Positions 7,300 to 17,642 of a DNA stretch of 40,603 bases are shown here, piece by piece. This stretch comes from an uncultured bacterium (lineage in GTDB: Bacteria > Actinomycetota > Actinomycetes > S36-B12 > CAIKAW01): NCBI GenBank assembly GCA_903825575.1, contig CAIKAW010000022.1, positions 1 through 40,603 of the forward strand. Direction: 5' to 3'. Position 1 is the stretch's first letter. Every line of letters begins with the position of its first letter. The translations under genes and the position numbers were made by a program. The notes below the pieces were generated by a model. It had not been told where the DNA came from. It did not search any database and saw only the letters and a list, made by a program, of their open reading frames with translations.

Positions 7300-8124
7300 T
7301 CAAGCTCGTCGAGCGGCCGGGGATGGCACCGAAAGTGCAGCAAATCGGGCTGCGCCTCCATCGTGGGCGGTCAGGACCCAAGGTCCTTCCTCGGTAATCG
7401 CGACGGTGTGTTCGAAATGGGCCGCCTTGGACCCGTCGGCTGTGACCGCGGTCCACTCGTCCTCGAGGACTTGAACCCAACGTTGCCCCGCCGTGACCAT
7501 GGGTTCGATGGCTAGCGCCAGTCCGGCCACCAGTCTCGGACCGCGTCCGGGTGCTCCGAAGTTGGGTACGTCGGGGGGCAGATGCATTGCGGTGCCGATC
7601 CCGTGGCCGACAAACTCTTCGACGATCCCATAAGGCCCAGCAGCCCGAACGCTGGCTTCTACCGCGGCGCCAATGTCGGAGACCTTGGCGCCAATCTGGG
7701 TTACGGCAAGTCCCGCCCACAGGGCTTCTTCGGTAGCCAATAGGAGCGCTTGGTCGGCCTCGGTGGCCGCAACTGCCACCGTGACTGCTGCATCGCCATG
7801 CCAGCCGGCAACGATGGCGCCACAGTCGACCGAGACCAGATCTCCGGCTTCGATCGTGCGCGCCCCAGGGATTCCATGCACGACCTCATCGTTGACGCTC
7901 ACGCAGATGCAGGCCGGGAATCCGTGGTAGCCCAGGAATGACGGCAGCGCCCCGGCAGCTCTAATCCCGGCCGCCGCGATCTGGTCGAGTTCGGCCGTGG
8001 TGATGCCCGGAGCGATCTGGGCCACGACCAAGTCAAGGACCGAAGCCACCACCAAGCCGGCTCGCCGCATGGCCTCGATCTGCGCTGGCGTCTTGATCTC
8101 CAGCCGGTCCCGCCGATTGAACAC
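7300..8124 (-). CDS. map: Methionine aminopeptidase type I
   Basis: Map removes the initiator methionine from new proteins using two metal ions. Starting at the GTG at 8122-8124 gives 274 residues beginning MFNRRDRLEIKTPAQIEAM. The metal ligands are all present: Asp100 and Asp111 (in SVDCGAIVAGWHGD), His174 (GHGIGTAMH), Glu207 (AIEPM) and Glu238 (FEHTV); His83 also lies at the active site. The GTG follows the adk TGA by 1 nt, which suggests coupling. An in-frame ATG at 8164-8166, overlapping adk by 41 nt, is an alternative start. Neither has a strong ribosome-binding site. Confidence 0.95.
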   Translation of the reverse strand: MFNRRDRLEIKTPAQIEAMRRAGLVVASVLDLVVAQIAPGITTAELDQIAAAGIRAAGALPSFLGYHGFPACICVSVNDEVVHGIPGARTIEAGDLVSVDCGAIVAGWHGDAAVTVAVAATEADQALLLATEEALWAGLAVTQIGAKVSDIGAAVEASVRAAGPYGIVEEFVGHGIGTAMHLPPDVPNFGAPGRGPRLVAGLALAIEPMVTAGQRWVQVLEDEWTAVTADGSKAAHFEHTVAITEEGPWVLTAHDGGAARFAALSVPSPAARRA

Positions 8125-8125
8125 G

Positions 8126-8689
8126 TCAGGGACGAACGGCGGCGAAGAGGCGGTCCCGGACTTCATCGACTGGCCCTATCGCGTCGATTCCGGCCAGCAA
8201 GCCGCGATTCGCGTAGTGGGCAATCAGTGGTGCGGTCTGATCGGTGTACAGGGCCAAGCGGTGTCGAATCACGGCCTCAGTGTCGTCCGGCCGGTGCTCG
8301 GCGATGGCGCGCAGCAGCAGTCGAGACACGACAACCTCAAGGTCAACTTCAAGCTCAATAACCAAATCAAGAACTACGCCAGATTCGGCGAGCATGTCAT
8401 CCAAGGCTGCGACCTGAGTCAAGGTGCGAGGGAAGCCATCGAGGACGAATCCGTTTACAGCGTCCGGGCGTTTCAGTCGGTCGCGCACCATCGCGTTCGT
8501 GACTTCGTCGGGCACGAACTCACCGGCGTCGATGTACCCTTGGGCCGTTCGGCCTAGATCAGTCAGGTCGCGGATGTTCTCACGGAACAGGTCACCGGTT
8601 GAGATGTGCGGAACACCAAGGTGCTCACACAGGACTTTTGCTTGGGTCCCCTTGCCCGCGCCAGGTGGGCCCATGAGCACAAGCCGCAT
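8126..8689 (-). CDS. adk: Adenylate kinase, short form
   Basis: Adk catalyses AMP + ATP to 2 ADP. The 187-residue product has the P-loop GPPGAGKG (7-14), the AMP-site segment STGDLFREN and the DGFPRT motif. The LID is short and lacks a zinc site, as in Mycobacterium. The ATG overlaps the secY stop as TGATG. A GTG one codon upstream (8690-8692) is possible. The order secY-adk-map is the standard end of the spc operon. Confidence 0.97.
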   Translation of the reverse strand: MRLVLMGPPGAGKGTQAKVLCEHLGVPHISTGDLFRENIRDLTDLGRTAQGYIDAGEFVPDEVTNAMVRDRLKRPDAVNGFVLDGFPRTLTQVAALDDMLAESGVVLDLVIELEVDLEVVVSRLLLRAIAEHRPDDTEAVIRHRLALYTDQTAPLIAHYANRGLLAGIDAIGPVDEVRDRLFAAVRP

Positions 8690-9984
8690 CACCGCATGAA
8701 GCCTTCGTAGTTGCGCTGGTGCAACTGACTCTCGATCTGCTTAACCGTGTCCAAGCCAACACCGACCATGATCAACAGGCTAGTGCCGCCGAACAGGAAG
8801 CGACGCCCGACGCCTAGGGCCGCATAGGCGATAAATGGAATGATCGCGACGAGTCCGAGGTAGAGCGACCCTGGAGCAGTGAGACGGGTCAGCACGTAGT
8901 CGAGGTATTCGGCGGTCGGACGTCCGGCCCGGATGCCGGGAATGAAGCCGCCGTACTTCTTCATGTCGTCGGCAACTTCGGTCGGGTTGAAGGTGATCGA
9001 CACATAGAAGTACGCAAAGAAAATGATCAACAAGAAGTAGCCGGTTACGTATAGCGGACTTCCTGAGGTGCTCAGGTTTCGTGCGATCCACTGGGCCCAA
9101 GTAGCTGTACTGCCAGACATCGTGACGATCAGCGTCGGGATGTAGAGCAACGAAGATGCAAAGATGACTGGGATGACCCCGGCCATGTTGACCTTCAACG
9201 GGATATACGTGGTGGCTCCGTCATATAGCCGCGAACCAACCATCCGCTTGGCGTACTGAACCGGGATCCGGCGCTGGGCCTGCTCGACGTAGACGACCGC
9301 TGCGATGGTCGCGAACCCGATGATGAGGGTGACTACGAACTTGAACAGTCCATCGCCCACCAGAATCGCGTGCAACTGTCCCGGGAAAGTTGCGATGATC
9401 GACGTAAAGATCAGCAGCGACATACCGTTGCCGACTCCGCGATCAGTGATCAATTCGCCCAACCACATGATGACCGCGGTACCGGCGGTCATCGTGACAA
9501 CCATCGTCGTAATTAGCGCGATCGACTGATTAGGTACAAGTTGCAGGTTGCAGCCCTGGAACAGTCGACCGGGCGTGCGGGCAAGGGCCACGATTCCCGT
9601 TGACTGCAAGATGGCCAGCCCGAGCGTCAAGTAGCGGGTGTACTGGGTCAGCTTCGTCTGTCCGGCCTGACCTTCCTTCTTCAGCGCTTCAAGGCGCGGA
9701 ATCACCACAACCAGCAACTGAATGATGATGCTAGAAGTGATGTAAGGCATGATCCCGAGCGCGAACACGCTCAGCTGCAGTAGCGCGCCACCGCTGAAGA
9801 GGTTGATCAGCCCATAGAGATTGTTGGACTGTTCGGTGGTGATGCACTTCTGGATCGCTGTGTATGCGACACCCGGAGTCGGCACGATCGACCCGAGGCG
9901 GAACAGCACTAAGACGCCGAAAGTAAACAGCAGTTTGCGACGTAGATCGGGCGTCCGGAACGCCGATACGAACGCGGTGAGCAC
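8689..9984 (-). CDS. secY: Protein translocase channel subunit SecY
   Basis: SecY forms the membrane channel for Sec-dependent export. The 431-residue product has about ten hydrophobic segments. Recognisable parts are the N-terminal RRKLLFTFGVLVLFRLGS, the plug-region FSGGALLQLSVFALGIMPYI, the cytoplasmic loop VEQAQRRIPVQYAKRMVG and the FAYFYVSITFNPTEVADDM stretch with GGFIPGIRAGRPTAEYL. The start is GTG with GGAGG upstream. The 119-nt gap after rplO holds no promoter I could defend. Its partner secE is at 35422-35658. Confidence 0.98.
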   Translation of the reverse strand: MLTAFVSAFRTPDLRRKLLFTFGVLVLFRLGSIVPTPGVAYTAIQKCITTEQSNNLYGLINLFSGGALLQLSVFALGIMPYITSSIIIQLLVVVIPRLEALKKEGQAGQTKLTQYTRYLTLGLAILQSTGIVALARTPGRLFQGCNLQLVPNQSIALITTMVVTMTAGTAVIMWLGELITDRGVGNGMSLLIFTSIIATFPGQLHAILVGDGLFKFVVTLIIGFATIAAVVYVEQAQRRIPVQYAKRMVGSRLYDGATTYIPLKVNMAGVIPVIFASSLLYIPTLIVTMSGSTATWAQWIARNLSTSGSPLYVTGYFLLIIFFAYFYVSITFNPTEVADDMKKYGGFIPGIRAGRPTAEYLDYVLTRLTAPGSLYLGLVAIIPFIAYAALGVGRRFLFGGTSLLIMVGVGLDTVKQIESQLHQRNYEGFMR

Positions 9985-10103
9985 GCTGCCTCCTGGGCCG
10001 TTTGGGATGCCAAGCCCGAAGCTGGTCTAGGACCCCTTCGAACCCGGCCGAGCCTAACAGCCTCCGATTGCCCAAGTTAGAGCGAATCGGCGACCAGGCC
10101 CAG

Positions 10104-10544
10104 TCACAACAGGGTGGTAGTTCCGCCGGCGGCGGTGATCTTGGCTTTGGCAGAATCCGAGAAAGCATCGACGGTGATATTGAACTTCACCGAAAGGTCG
10201 CCCTGACCGAGTATCTTCACCGGCTCCTTGCGGCGAACAGCTCCCGCAGCGACGAGCTCGGCCACACCGATCGTGCCGCCCTCCGGGAACAGCCGCTGCA
10301 ATGCAGCCACGTTCACGACCTGGAACTCCACCTTGTTGCGGTTGGTGAAGCCCTTCAACTTGGGAAGGCGCATGTGCATGGGCATTTGGCCGCCCTCGAA
10401 GCGCGTCGGAACCTGGTACCGGGCCTTGGTGCCCTTGGTACCACGACCGGCCGTCTTACCCTTTGAGCCCTCGCCTCGACCAACGCGGGTCTTGGCAGTC
10501 TTGGCACCAGGTGCCGGACGCAGGTGATGGACCTTGATCGTCAT
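10104..10544 (-). CDS. rplO: 50S ribosomal protein L15
   Basis: L15 is a late-assembly large-subunit protein. The product is 146 residues starting [20 protein letters not shown]. It has the Gly/Arg/Lys-rich [23 protein letters not shown] segment and [19 protein letters not shown]. The ATG at 10542-10544 is 1 nt after the rpmD stop; an open extension upstream only shadows rpmD. The conserved L15 core is complete. Confidence 0.97.
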   Translation of the reverse strand: MTIKVHHLRPAPGAKTAKTRVGRGEGSKGKTAGRGTKGTKARYQVPTRFEGGQMPMHMRLPKLKGFTNRNKVEFQVVNVAALQRLFPEGGTIGVAELVAAGAVRRKEPVKILGQGDLSVKFNITVDAFSDSAKAKITAAGGTTTLL

Positions 10545-10545
10545 A

Positions 10546-10728
10546 TCAGTCGACCTCCTCGACCGTAACGAGGTGCGCCACGGCGTTAACCATGCCGCGG
10601 ATCTCGGGCCGGTCCTCCTTGACGACAGTGTCGCCGATTCGCTTAAGTCCCAAGGAGCGCAAGTTGTCGCGCTGGACCTGGGTGCCACCGATTTTGGATC
10701 GCTTCTGCGTAACCTTCAACCGGTTCAT
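10546..10728 (-). CDS. rpmD: 50S ribosomal protein L30
   Basis: This 60-residue protein begins [20 protein letters not shown] and continues [19 protein letters not shown]. It matches the small bacterial L30 fold, which binds 5S/23S rRNA. The ATG overlaps the rpsE TGA as ATGA. A longer open frame upstream is only a shadow inside rpsE. Confidence 0.96.
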   Translation of the reverse strand: MNRLKVTQKRSKIGGTQVQRDNLRSLGLKRIGDTVVKEDRPEIRGMVNAVAHLVTVEEVD

Positions 10729-11348
10729 GATGCGGCGCTCCCCATTGCCCGAGCCCGCAGCATTGCCGGGGGGGCGACGTCTTCGACTGCTTTGCCGCGG
10801 CGGGCGGCAACTTGCTCCGGGTGCTCCAGCATCTTTAGCGCAGCCACGGTGGCGTGAACCACATTGATGGCGTTGCTTGAGCCCAGCGACTTGGAAAGCA
10901 CATCGTGGATTCCGGCGCACTCGAGCACCGCGCGGACCGGACCACCGGCGATAACACCAGTACCAGGCGATGCCGGACGCAGCAGCACAACGCCGGCGGC
11001 CTTTTCGCCCTGCACCGGGTGCGGAATCGTGTGCTGGATCCGGGGCACCTTGAAGAAGTTCTTCTTGGCTTCCTCGACTCCCTTGGCGATAGCCGCGGGC
11101 ACCTCCTTGGCCTTGCCGTAACCGACGCCGACCGTACCGTCGCCGTCGCCTACGACCACCAAAGCGGTGAAGCTGAATCGGCGGCCACCCTTGACCACCT
11201 TGGACACGCGGTTGATGGCTACTACGCGCTCGATGAACTGGGTCTTCTCTTCGCGAGGGGGCCGTGCCCCATCGCGTCGATCTCGACGCTCAGATCCGCC
11301 GGTGCCGCCGGTGCCTCCGCCGCCGCCGCGGCGTTGGGCTCCAGTCAT
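10725..11348 (-). CDS. rpsE: 30S ribosomal protein S5
   Basis: S5 lies at the mRNA entry and decoding region and affects accuracy. The 207-residue product has a Gly/Arg-rich N-terminal extension of about 35 residues. The double-stranded-RNA-binding part follows ([29 protein letters not shown]), then [22 protein letters not shown] and the C-terminal [19 protein letters not shown]. It follows rplR by 26 nt and overlaps rpmD by 4 nt. Confidence 0.98.
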   Translation of the reverse strand: MTGAQRRGGGGGTGGTGGSERRDRRDGARPPREEKTQFIERVVAINRVSKVVKGGRRFSFTALVVVGDGDGTVGVGYGKAKEVPAAIAKGVEEAKKNFFKVPRIQHTIPHPVQGEKAAGVVLLRPASPGTGVIAGGPVRAVLECAGIHDVLSKSLGSSNAINVVHATVAALKMLEHPEQVAARRGKAVEDVAPPAMLRARAMGSAAS

Positions 11349-11374
11349 CAGTTTCTGCCTCTCAGTCGCTGGCG

Positions 11375-11755
11375 TTAGAACGCCAGGCCGCCCTCGCGGG
11401 CGCCATCTGCCAGGGCCGCGACGCGACCGTGGTACTTGTTGCCGCCGCGGTCAAACACGACCGAAGCAATTCCGGCTGCCTTAGCTCGCTCGGCGACCAA
11501 ACGGCCAACCTCGCGTGCCTTCACAGTCTTGTCACCGTCGTTGGCGCGCAGCGCGTCTTCCATCGTCGATGCAGACGCAAGTGTGCGTCCGATCGAGTCG
11601 TCGACGACCTGCACGAACACGTGACGGCTCGAACGGGAGACGACCAGACGCGGCCGCGCTGCTGAGCCAATGACTCGCTTACGGAGTCGGAAGTGTCGCC
11701 GCTGGCGAGACACCCGCTTGGGCGAACCTGAACCGAGCTTGATACCGACAGCCAT
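11375..11755 (-). CDS. rplR: 50S ribosomal protein L18
   Basis: L18 links 5S rRNA to the large subunit together with L5 and L25. The product has 126 residues. It contains [35 protein letters not shown] and the C-terminal [25 protein letters not shown]. It starts 2 nt after the rplF stop, with an ATG at 11753-11755. Confidence 0.98.
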   Translation of the reverse strand: MAVGIKLGSGSPKRVSRQRRHFRLRKRVIGSAARPRLVVSRSSRHVFVQVVDDSIGRTLASASTMEDALRANDGDKTVKAREVGRLVAERAKAAGIASVVFDRGGNKYHGRVAALADGAREGGLAF

Positions 11756-11757
11756 GG

Positions 11758-12297
11758 CTACTTACCAGCCTTTCCGGCCTTGCGACGAACGACTTCGCCT
11801 TCGTAGCGCAGCCCCTTGCCCTTGTACGGGTCGGGCTTACGCAGCTTGCGCAACTTGGCAGCGACTTCGCCGACCTGCTGCTTGTCGATGCCCGACACCA
11901 CAAACTTCGTGGGGGTCTCGACTCGGAAGTCGATTCCTGCGGGCGCCTGAATGAAGACTGGGTGCGAGAACCCGAGTGCGAACTCAAGGTCAGAACCCTT
12001 AGCCACGACGCGGTAACCCGTACCAACGATCTCCAGGGTCTTCGAGAAGCCCTGAGTGACACCGTCAATCATGTTCGCGATCAACGTACGAGTCAGTCCG
12101 TGCAATGACCGGCTCTTGCGGTCGTCGTTGGGACGGGTGACGGTAATGGTGCCGTCTTCGTTGCGAACCAATTCGATTGGGTCCACAACCTTGTATGAAA
12201 GTGTGCCCTTCGGGCCCTTCACGGTGACATCGCGGCCATCAATGGCCACGTCTACACCTGACGGGACCGTGATGGGCAAGCGGCCGATGCGCGACAT
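11758..12297 (-). CDS. rplF: 50S ribosomal protein L6
   Basis: L6 sits near the factor-binding site of the large subunit, by the sarcin-ricin loop. The 179-residue product starts [20 protein letters not shown] and has the two repeated L6 domains. The C-terminal signature is [22 protein letters not shown]. The ATG at 12295-12297 fits all L6 proteins; the frame is open 15 codons further but without conservation. It lies 16 nt after rpsH. Confidence 0.98.
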   Translation of the reverse strand: MSRIGRLPITVPSGVDVAIDGRDVTVKGPKGTLSYKVVDPIELVRNEDGTITVTRPNDDRKSRSLHGLTRTLIANMIDGVTQGFSKTLEIVGTGYRVVAKGSDLEFALGFSHPVFIQAPAGIDFRVETPTKFVVSGIDKQQVGEVAAKLRKLRKPDPYKGKGLRYEGEVVRRKAGKAGK

Positions 12298-12313
12298 GCT
12301 CCAATTCCTCCCG

Positions 12314-12712
12314 TCACCAGACGTAGGCGAGGACTTCCCCACCTACGCCTTTCTTAGCAGCCTGTCGATCGGTCAGCAGACCGGTCGAGGTCGAGATGAT
12401 CGCTACGCCAAGTCCGCCCAGAACACGCGGCAAGCCGGTGCTCTTTGCGTACACCCGAAGCCCTGGCTTAGAAACGCGGCGCAGGCCTGCAATGGAGCGC
12501 TCGCGGTTCGGGCCGTACTTAAGGTCGACTACGAGCGCCTTACCGACGGTCGCATCTTCAACGCGCCATCCGGCGATGTAGCCCTCTTGTTCGAGGATCT
12601 CCGCGATGTTCTTCTTGATCTTCGAATGCGGCATGACTACGGACTCGTGGTACGCGGTGTTCGCGTTCCGGAGCCGGGTAAGCATGTCGGCAATCGGGTC
12701 GGTCATTGTCAT
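12314..12712 (-). CDS. rpsH: 30S ribosomal protein S8
   Basis: S8 binds the central domain of 16S rRNA and in E. coli also represses the spc operon. The 132-residue product starts [20 protein letters not shown]. It has the C-terminal signature [27 protein letters not shown] second ATG two codons in is an alternative start. It lies 65 nt after rpsN. Confidence 0.98.
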   Translation of the reverse strand: MTMTDPIADMLTRLRNANTAYHESVVMPHSKIKKNIAEILEQEGYIAGWRVEDATVGKALVVDLKYGPNRERSIAGLRRVSKPGLRVYAKSTGLPRVLGGLGVAIISTSTGLLTDRQAAKKGVGGEVLAYVW

Positions 12713-12777
12713 GGCCTAAGGGCCTCTCTCACCGTGGTATCCCGACGTAGCTCGTCAGGACCTTCGGCATAGTTGGG

Positions 12778-12963
12778 TTACCAGCTGCTCTTGGTGATGC
12801 CGGGAAGTTCGCCGCGGTGAGCCATCTCGCGAAGGCAGATGCGGCACAACCCGAACTTGCGGTAGACCGAATGCGGACGGCCGCATCTGGTGCACCTGGT
12901 GTAGGCGCGCACTTTGAACTTCGGCGTGCGAGCCGCTTTCTCGACAAGCGCTTTCTTGGCCAC
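12778..12963 (-). CDS. rpsZ: 30S ribosomal protein S14, zinc-binding type Z
   Basis: S14 is a head protein needed for late 30S assembly. This 61-residue form is the short zinc type. Cys24, Cys27, Cys40 and Cys43 form the zinc site ([24 protein letters not shown]), and the end is GITKSSW. The start is GTG (12961-12963) with AAGGAG upstream, 2 nt after the rplE stop. No C-minus paralogue is present in the window. The symbol rpsN is also used. Confidence 0.97.
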   Translation of the reverse strand: MAKKALVEKAARTPKFKVRAYTRCTRCGRPHSVYRKFGLCRICLREMAHRGELPGITKSSW

Positions 12964-12965
12964 GT

Positions 12966-13529
12966 TCAGGACTCCTTGAAGGGGAAGCCGAGGTGCCGCA
13001 GCAGCGCGCGCCCCTCATCGTCGGTCTTTGCGGTGGTAACCAAGGTGATGTCCATACCTCGCACCCGGTCGATTGAATCCTGATCGATCTCGTGGAACAT
13101 GCTCTGCTCATTGAGACCGAAGGTGTAGTTGCCGTTGCCATCGAACTGCTTTGGCGATAGTCCACGGAAGTCGCGGATCCGAGGAAGCGCCACCGACACC
13201 AGACGGTCGAGGAACTCCCAGGCACGGTCGCCGCGAAGTGTCACGTGCGCGCCAATCGGCATTCCCTCGCGCAACTTGAACTGCGCGATTGACTTACGGG
13301 CCTTGGTGACCTGCGCCTTTTGCCCGGTGATGAGTGCGAGGTCGCGAATTGCGCCCTCGATCAACTTGGCATCGCGTGCGGCCTCGCCAACACCCATGTT
13401 GACGATCACCTTGACGACGCGGGGCACTTCCATGACGTTTCCGAAACCGAACTCCTCGCGGAGGGCGGGAACGATCTCGTCGCGGTAGCGCTGCTTGAGG
13501 CGAGGAATCGATACTTCAGTCGTCGTCAT
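12966..13529 (-). CDS. rplE: 50S ribosomal protein L5
   Basis: L5 binds 5S rRNA and contacts the P-site tRNA. The 187-residue product has [44 protein letters not shown] and the C-terminal [25 protein letters not shown]. Its ATG overlaps the rplX TGA as TGATG. Confidence 0.98.
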   Translation of the reverse strand: MTTTEVSIPRLKQRYRDEIVPALREEFGFGNVMEVPRVVKVIVNMGVGEAARDAKLIEGAIRDLALITGQKAQVTKARKSIAQFKLREGMPIGAHVTLRGDRAWEFLDRLVSVALPRIRDFRGLSPKQFDGNGNYTFGLNEQSMFHEIDQDSIDRVRGMDITLVTTAKTDDEGRALLRHLGFPFKES

Positions 13530-13888
13530 CAGATGTCCTTACCAGTGCGCTTCGAGATGCGCACATTGCGCCAGCCCTCGTAGGTCGTGCCGTCTGGGCG
13601 ACGCTTCTCGACTACCTCGCGGCGGTAGCCAACGCGAGTCGGCTTGCCGTCTTCGTCGAGCAACATGACGTTGCTGATGTGCACAGTTGCTTCCTGAGTG
13701 ACGATTCCGCCCTCAGTGGCGCCCCGCGTGGTCGTCGTGACCTTGGTGTGCTTCTTGATCCGGTTGACGCCCTCGACTAGGACCCGGGTCGACTCGGGGT
13801 AGACCGCGATAACGCGACCCTTAACACCCTTGTCCTTGCCCGTGATCACTAGGACGGTGTCGCCCTTACGAATGTGTAGCGCTGCCAT
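13529..13888 (-). CDS. rplX: 50S ribosomal protein L24
   Basis: L24 is an assembly-initiator protein near the exit tunnel. The 119-residue product begins [21 protein letters not shown] with the KOW motif. It continues [26 protein letters not shown] and [20 protein letters not shown]. It starts 1 nt after the rplN stop. Confidence 0.98.
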   Translation of the reverse strand: MAALHIRKGDTVLVITGKDKGVKGRVIAVYPESTRVLVEGVNRIKKHTKVTTTTRGATEGGIVTQEATVHISNVMLLDEDGKPTRVGYRREVVEKRRPDGTTYEGWRNVRISKRTGKDI

Positions 13889-13889
13889 G

Positions 13890-14258
13890 TCAGAGCACCT
13901 CCGGTGCCAGCGAGATGATCTTCATGAACTTCTTCTCGCGCAGTTCACGTCCAACTGGCCCGAAGATGCGGGTGCCACGGGGCTCACCATCAGCCTTGAG
14001 GATCACCGCTGCATTCTCATCAAAGCGGATGTACGAGCCATCCGGGCGACGACGCTCCTTGCGGGTGCGAACGATGACGGCCTTGACGACGTCGCCCTTC
14101 TTGACGCCACCGCCTGGGATCGCATCCTTCACGGTGGCGACGATGACGTCGCCGATACCCGCGTAGCGCCGACCCGATCCGCCGAGCACTCTGATGCAAA
14201 GGAGTTCCTTTGCACCGGTGTTGTCGGCGACGCGTAGTCGCGACTCCTGCTGGATCAC
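13890..14258 (-). CDS. rplN: 50S ribosomal protein L14
   Basis: L14 forms intersubunit bridges and is the docking site for the silencing factor RsfS in other bacteria. The 122-residue product starts [20 protein letters not shown]. It has [34 protein letters not shown] and [14 protein letters not shown]. It is the first spc gene and lies 82 nt after rpsQ; no promoter is obvious in that gap. Confidence 0.98.
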   Translation of the reverse strand: MIQQESRLRVADNTGAKELLCIRVLGGSGRRYAGIGDVIVATVKDAIPGGGVKKGDVVKAVIVRTRKERRRPDGSYIRFDENAAVILKADGEPRGTRIFGPVGRELREKKFMKIISLAPEVL

Positions 14259-14340
14259 TTTCGTCTCCTGATCGTCGCGTTGGTTCTCGGGGATCCGAGC
14301 CTGACGGAACCTGCCTTGGTTGCCCGCGAGACGGGCATGG

Positions 14341-14619
14341 TCACTTAGCCTTCTCGAGGATTTCCACGACGCGCCAACGCTTGGTCGCCGACAGCGGCCT
14401 GGTCTCCATCAGGAGTACCCGGTCGCCAACGCCGGCTGCGTTCGCCTCGTCGTGTGCGTGGAGCTTGCTGGTACGGCGAACAACCTTGCCGTACAGCGGG
14501 TGCTTGTAGCGGTCCTCTACGGCCACCACAACCGTCTTGTTCATCTTGTCGCTGACAACAAGGCCCTCACGGGTCTTGCGGAAGCCACGCTTGTCGTCCA
14601 GCTCAACCTGTTCGCTCAT
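14341..14619 (-). CDS. rpsQ: 30S ribosomal protein S17
   Basis: S17 is an OB-fold primary binder of 16S rRNA. The 92-residue product has [37 protein letters not shown], then [33 protein letters not shown]. The ATG overlaps the rpmC TGA by 4 nt. It is the last gene of the S10 cluster. Confidence 0.98.
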   Translation of the reverse strand: MSEQVELDDKRGFRKTREGLVVSDKMNKTVVVAVEDRYKHPLYGKVVRRTSKLHAHDEANAAGVGDRVLLMETRPLSATKRWRVVEILEKAK

Positions 14620-14852
14620 GCCACACCCTCCGTACCGTCGACGGGAGTGATGCCAAGTTCGCGCTCCCGCATGATCGTGTAGATCCGCGCGATGTCCTTG
14701 CGGACGGCACGAAGTCGACCGTGGCTCTCGAGCTGTCCGGTCGCGCCCTGGAAGCGCAACTTGAACAGTTCGTCCTTGCCCTCCAGTAGCCGGGCGAGCA
14801 ATTCCTCATCGCTGAGGTTGCGCAATTCGCGTCCCTCGGTGCCTGTAGTCAT
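14616..14852 (-). CDS. rpmC: 50S ribosomal protein L29
   Basis: L29 is a small helical protein at the tunnel exit and part of the docking site for trigger factor and SRP. The 78-residue product reads [33 protein letters not shown] and continues [22 protein letters not shown]. Its ATG overlaps the rplP stop as TGATG and its stop overlaps rpsQ. Confidence 0.97.
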   Translation of the reverse strand: MTTGTEGRELRNLSDEELLARLLEGKDELFKLRFQGATGQLESHGRLRAVRKDIARIYTIMRERELGITPVDGTEGVA

Positions 14853-15271
14853 CAGTCCTCACCAACCTCGCGCCGGACGATTCGGCACTTCATCGGGAGC
14901 TTGTGCGCCGCCCTCAAGAGGGCTTCCTTGGCGACCCGCTCATCTGGGTAACTCAGTTCGAACATGACCCGGCCGGGGTGAATATTGGCCACCCACCACT
15001 CCGGTGAACCCTTACCGGAACCCATTCGAGTTTCGGCCGGCTTCTTGGTGATCGGGCGGTCTGGGTAGATGTTGATCCAAACCCGGCCGCCACGGCGAAT
15101 GTGCCGGTTGATGGCAATACGGGCCGACTCAATCTGCCGGTTCGTGACGTACGCCGGTTCAAGCGCCTGCAGGCCCCACTCGCCGAATGTTACTTCGGTG
15201 CCGCCCTTTGCGGCGCCGTGACGATTCGGGTGGTGCTGCTTGCGGTGCTTGACGCGACGGGGAATCAGCAT
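14852..15271 (-). CDS. rplP: 50S ribosomal protein L16
   Basis: L16 helps organise the A-site tRNA binding region. The 139-residue product begins [20 protein letters not shown]. It has [33 protein letters not shown] and the [14 protein letters not shown] loop. The arginine in that loop corresponds to the residue hydroxylated in E. coli. It lies 3 nt after rpsC. Confidence 0.98.
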   Translation of the reverse strand: MLIPRRVKHRKQHHPNRHGAAKGGTEVTFGEWGLQALEPAYVTNRQIESARIAINRHIRRGGRVWINIYPDRPITKKPAETRMGSGKGSPEWWVANIHPGRVMFELSYPDERVAKEALLRAAHKLPMKCRIVRREVGED

Positions 15272-15274
15272 GGC

Positions 15275-16072
15275 TCAGCCCTCCGTTCCAACTGCGGCAG
15301 CAACGGCTGGCTCAGCCGCAACGGCTTCAGCGGCCGGGGCGTCGCCATCGGCACGGCGCGGACGGGGGCTAACCGGGCGCTTGGCCTGGCCCAAACGGAC
15401 TGCAGCCGCGGCTGCCTCCCGCTCGGTGCGAGTGCCGAGTGCATCGCCGTGGTAGATCCAGACCTTTACGCCAATGCGACCGAACGTCGTCTTAGCCTCA
15501 TAGAAGCCGTAGTCAATGTCCGCACGCAGGGTGTGCAGCGGAACTCGTCCTTCGCGGTAGAACTCCGAACGGCTCATCTCAGCGCCGCCGAGACGACCAG
15601 AACACTGAATCCGGATTCCCTTGGCGCCACTCTTCATTGCGCTCTGCATCGACTTACGCATCGCGCGCCGGAAAGAAACTCGGCTAGCCAACTGCTCGGC
15701 CACGCCCTGCGCAACGAGTTGTGCGTCAACTTCGGGGTTCTTGACCTCAAGAATGTTTAGCTGCACCTGCTTGCCAGTCAACTTCTCCAGGTCGCCACGG
15801 ATCCGGTCAGCCTCGGCACCACGACGGCCGATGACAATACCCGGGCGGGCGGTGTGGATGTCGACGCGAACACGCTCACGCGTGCGCTCAATCTCGACCT
15901 TGGAAATCCCGGCGCGCTCCATACCTTTGGCCATGAGCCGGCGAATCGCGACGTCTTCTTGGACGTAGTCGCGGTAGCGCTGCCCAGCCTTTGAGGTGTC
16001 GGCAAACCACTTGGACTTGAAGTCCGTGGTAATACCGAGACGGAACCCATTCGGGTTCACTTTCTGACCCAC
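15275..16072 (-). CDS. rpsC: 30S ribosomal protein S3
   Basis: S3 lines the mRNA entry channel. The GTG at 16070-16072 gives [20 protein letters not shown], the universal S3 start, and a 265-residue protein. The KH domain has [30 protein letters not shown]; the C-terminal domain has [10 protein letters not shown] and [13 protein letters not shown]. It ends in an Ala/Glu-rich tail of about 45 residues. The GTG lies 4 nt after the rplV stop, with AGAGGGGA upstream. Confidence 0.97.
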   Translation of the reverse strand: MGQKVNPNGFRLGITTDFKSKWFADTSKAGQRYRDYVQEDVAIRRLMAKGMERAGISKVEIERTRERVRVDIHTARPGIVIGRRGAEADRIRGDLEKLTGKQVQLNILEVKNPEVDAQLVAQGVAEQLASRVSFRRAMRKSMQSAMKSGAKGIRIQCSGRLGGAEMSRSEFYREGRVPLHTLRADIDYGFYEAKTTFGRIGVKVWIYHGDALGTRTEREAAAAAVRLGQAKRPVSPRPRRADGDAPAAEAVAAEPAVAAAVGTEG

Positions 16073-16076
16073 TAGG

Positions 16077-16436
16077 TCATCCCCTCTTTCCGTTGGCCGC
16101 GACAGTGCGCGACTCGACCACGACAGTGATGTGGCTCGTGCGTTTGCGGATCCGGTAGGCCCGGCCCTGCGCACGCGGCTGGAACCGCTTCATAGTCGGT
16201 CCTTCGTCGACATAAGCCTCACTCACGAACAAGGTTCGCGCGTCCAGGCTCTGATTGTTGGTGGCGTTGGCGATGGCGCTGTCGAGCACCTTGCCCACCG
16301 GCTCGCTTGCCGCCTGTGGTGCAAAACGCAGAATCGCCTGCGCTTCGGCTGCCGGCAGCCCGCGAATGAGGTCCACCACTCGGCGGGCCTTCATGGGCGT
16401 GACACGGACGTACCGCGCCTGAGCCCTGGCTTCCAT
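16077..16436 (-). CDS. rplV: 50S ribosomal protein L22
   Basis: L22 lines the exit tunnel, with a beta-hairpin at the constriction. The 119-residue product has [20 protein letters not shown]. The hairpin region [24 protein letters not shown] is intact, with no deletion of the macrolide-resistance type. It starts with an ATG 47 nt after rpsS. Confidence 0.98.
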   Translation of the reverse strand: MEARAQARYVRVTPMKARRVVDLIRGLPAAEAQAILRFAPQAASEPVGKVLDSAIANATNNQSLDARTLFVSEAYVDEGPTMKRFQPRAQGRAYRIRKRTSHITVVVESRTVAANGKRG

Positions 16437-16483
16437 CGCTGTCCCCTTGCTTGTTGTCTGGTCTGGTCTGGTCGATCGGAGCG

Positions 16484-16765
16484 TCAGCGACGCTTCGCCT
16501 TACGGTCATCCTTGATGTGGCCCCGGAAAGTACGCGTAGGGGCGAATTCACCAAGCTTGTGACCGACCATGTTCTCGGTCACGAACACGGGCACGTGCTT
16601 GCGGCCGTCGTGCACCGCAATCGTGTGTCCGAGCATGTCGGGAATGATCATTGAGCGGCGCGACCACGTCTTGATGACGTTGCGCGTGCCCTTCTCGTTC
16701 TGGACGTCCACCTTCTTCTGAAGGTGATCGTCCACGAAGGGACCCTTTTTCAGGCTGCGTGGCAT
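16484..16765 (-). CDS. rpsS: 30S ribosomal protein S19
   Basis: S19 forms a complex with S13 in the 30S head. The 93-residue product begins [20 protein letters not shown]. It has [27 protein letters not shown] and [11 protein letters not shown]. The length is standard. It lies 11 nt after rplB. Confidence 0.98.
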   Translation of the reverse strand: MPRSLKKGPFVDDHLQKKVDVQNEKGTRNVIKTWSRRSMIIPDMLGHTIAVHDGRKHVPVFVTENMVGHKLGEFAPTRTFRGHIKDDRKAKRR

Positions 16766-16776
16766 GTGTAGGGCTC

Positions 16777-17613
16777 CTAGCGATTCTTGCCGGACTTGCG
16801 ACGACGAACGATGAATTTGTCGCTCGGCTTATGGGCCTTGCGGGTGCGCCCTTCAGGCTTGCCGTTGGGGTTCACCGGGTGACGTCCACCGGACGTCTTG
16901 CCTTCACCACCACCATGTGGGTGGTCGACTGGGTTCATGGCCACACCTCGTACGGTCGGGCGCTTGCCCTTCCAACGCATCCGGCCAGCCTTGCCCCAGT
17001 TGATGTTCGACTGCTCGGCATTGCCGACCTCGCCGATCGTCGCGCGACAGCGCACATCAACGTTGCGGATTTCGCCCGAGGGCATCCGCAACTGAGCGTA
17101 GGGACCATCCTTGGCGACCAACTGCACGCTCGAACCAGCTGAGCGAGCGATCTTTGCACCGCCACCGGGCTTGAGCTCGACGGCGTGGATGACCGTACCC
17201 ACTGGGATGTTGCGAAGTGGGAGGTTATTGCCCGGCTTGATGTCAGCTGCCGGGCCAGTTTCGACCTGATCGCCCTGACGCAGCTTGTTCGGAGCAACGA
17301 TGTAGCGCTTCTCGCCGTCGGCAAAGTGCAGCAGTGCGATCCGAGCCGTGCGGTTCGGGTCGTACTCGATATGCGCGACCTTGGCCGGAACGCCGTCCTT
17401 GTCAGCCCGACGGAAGTCGATGATTCGGTAAGCGCGCTTGTGGCCGCCACCCTGGTGTCGCGTCGTGATGCGACCCTGGTTGTTGCGACCGCCCTTTTGA
17501 GGCAGTGGCTCGACGAGTGACTTTTCCGGCGTGGACCGGGTGATCTCGACGAAGTCGGCCACGCTGGAGCCACGACGGCCCGGGGTGGTCGGCTTGTACT
17601 TGCGGATGCCCAT
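16777..17613 (-). CDS. rplB: 50S ribosomal protein L2
   Basis: L2 is needed for subunit association and peptidyl transfer. The 278-residue product begins [20 protein letters not shown]. It has [18 protein letters not shown] and the catalytic-region segment [19 protein letters not shown], with the conserved histidine. It is 29 nt after rplW. Confidence 0.98.
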   Translation of the reverse strand: MGIRKYKPTTPGRRGSSVADFVEITRSTPEKSLVEPLPQKGGRNNQGRITTRHQGGGHKRAYRIIDFRRADKDGVPAKVAHIEYDPNRTARIALLHFADGEKRYIVAPNKLRQGDQVETGPAADIKPGNNLPLRNIPVGTVIHAVELKPGGGAKIARSAGSSVQLVAKDGPYAQLRMPSGEIRNVDVRCRATIGEVGNAEQSNINWGKAGRMRWKGKRPTVRGVAMNPVDHPHGGGEGKTSGGRHPVNPNGKPEGRTRKAHKPSDKFIVRRRKSGKNR

Positions 17614-17642
17614 GGTTATTTAGTCCTGGTGTCTCGGCCCGG

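Noticed and set aside
9985-10103. Promoter for secY-adk-map in the rplO-secY gap
   Set aside because: TANNNT-like boxes are present (TAGGCT, TAGACC) but none has a -35-like hexamer at 16-19 nt.
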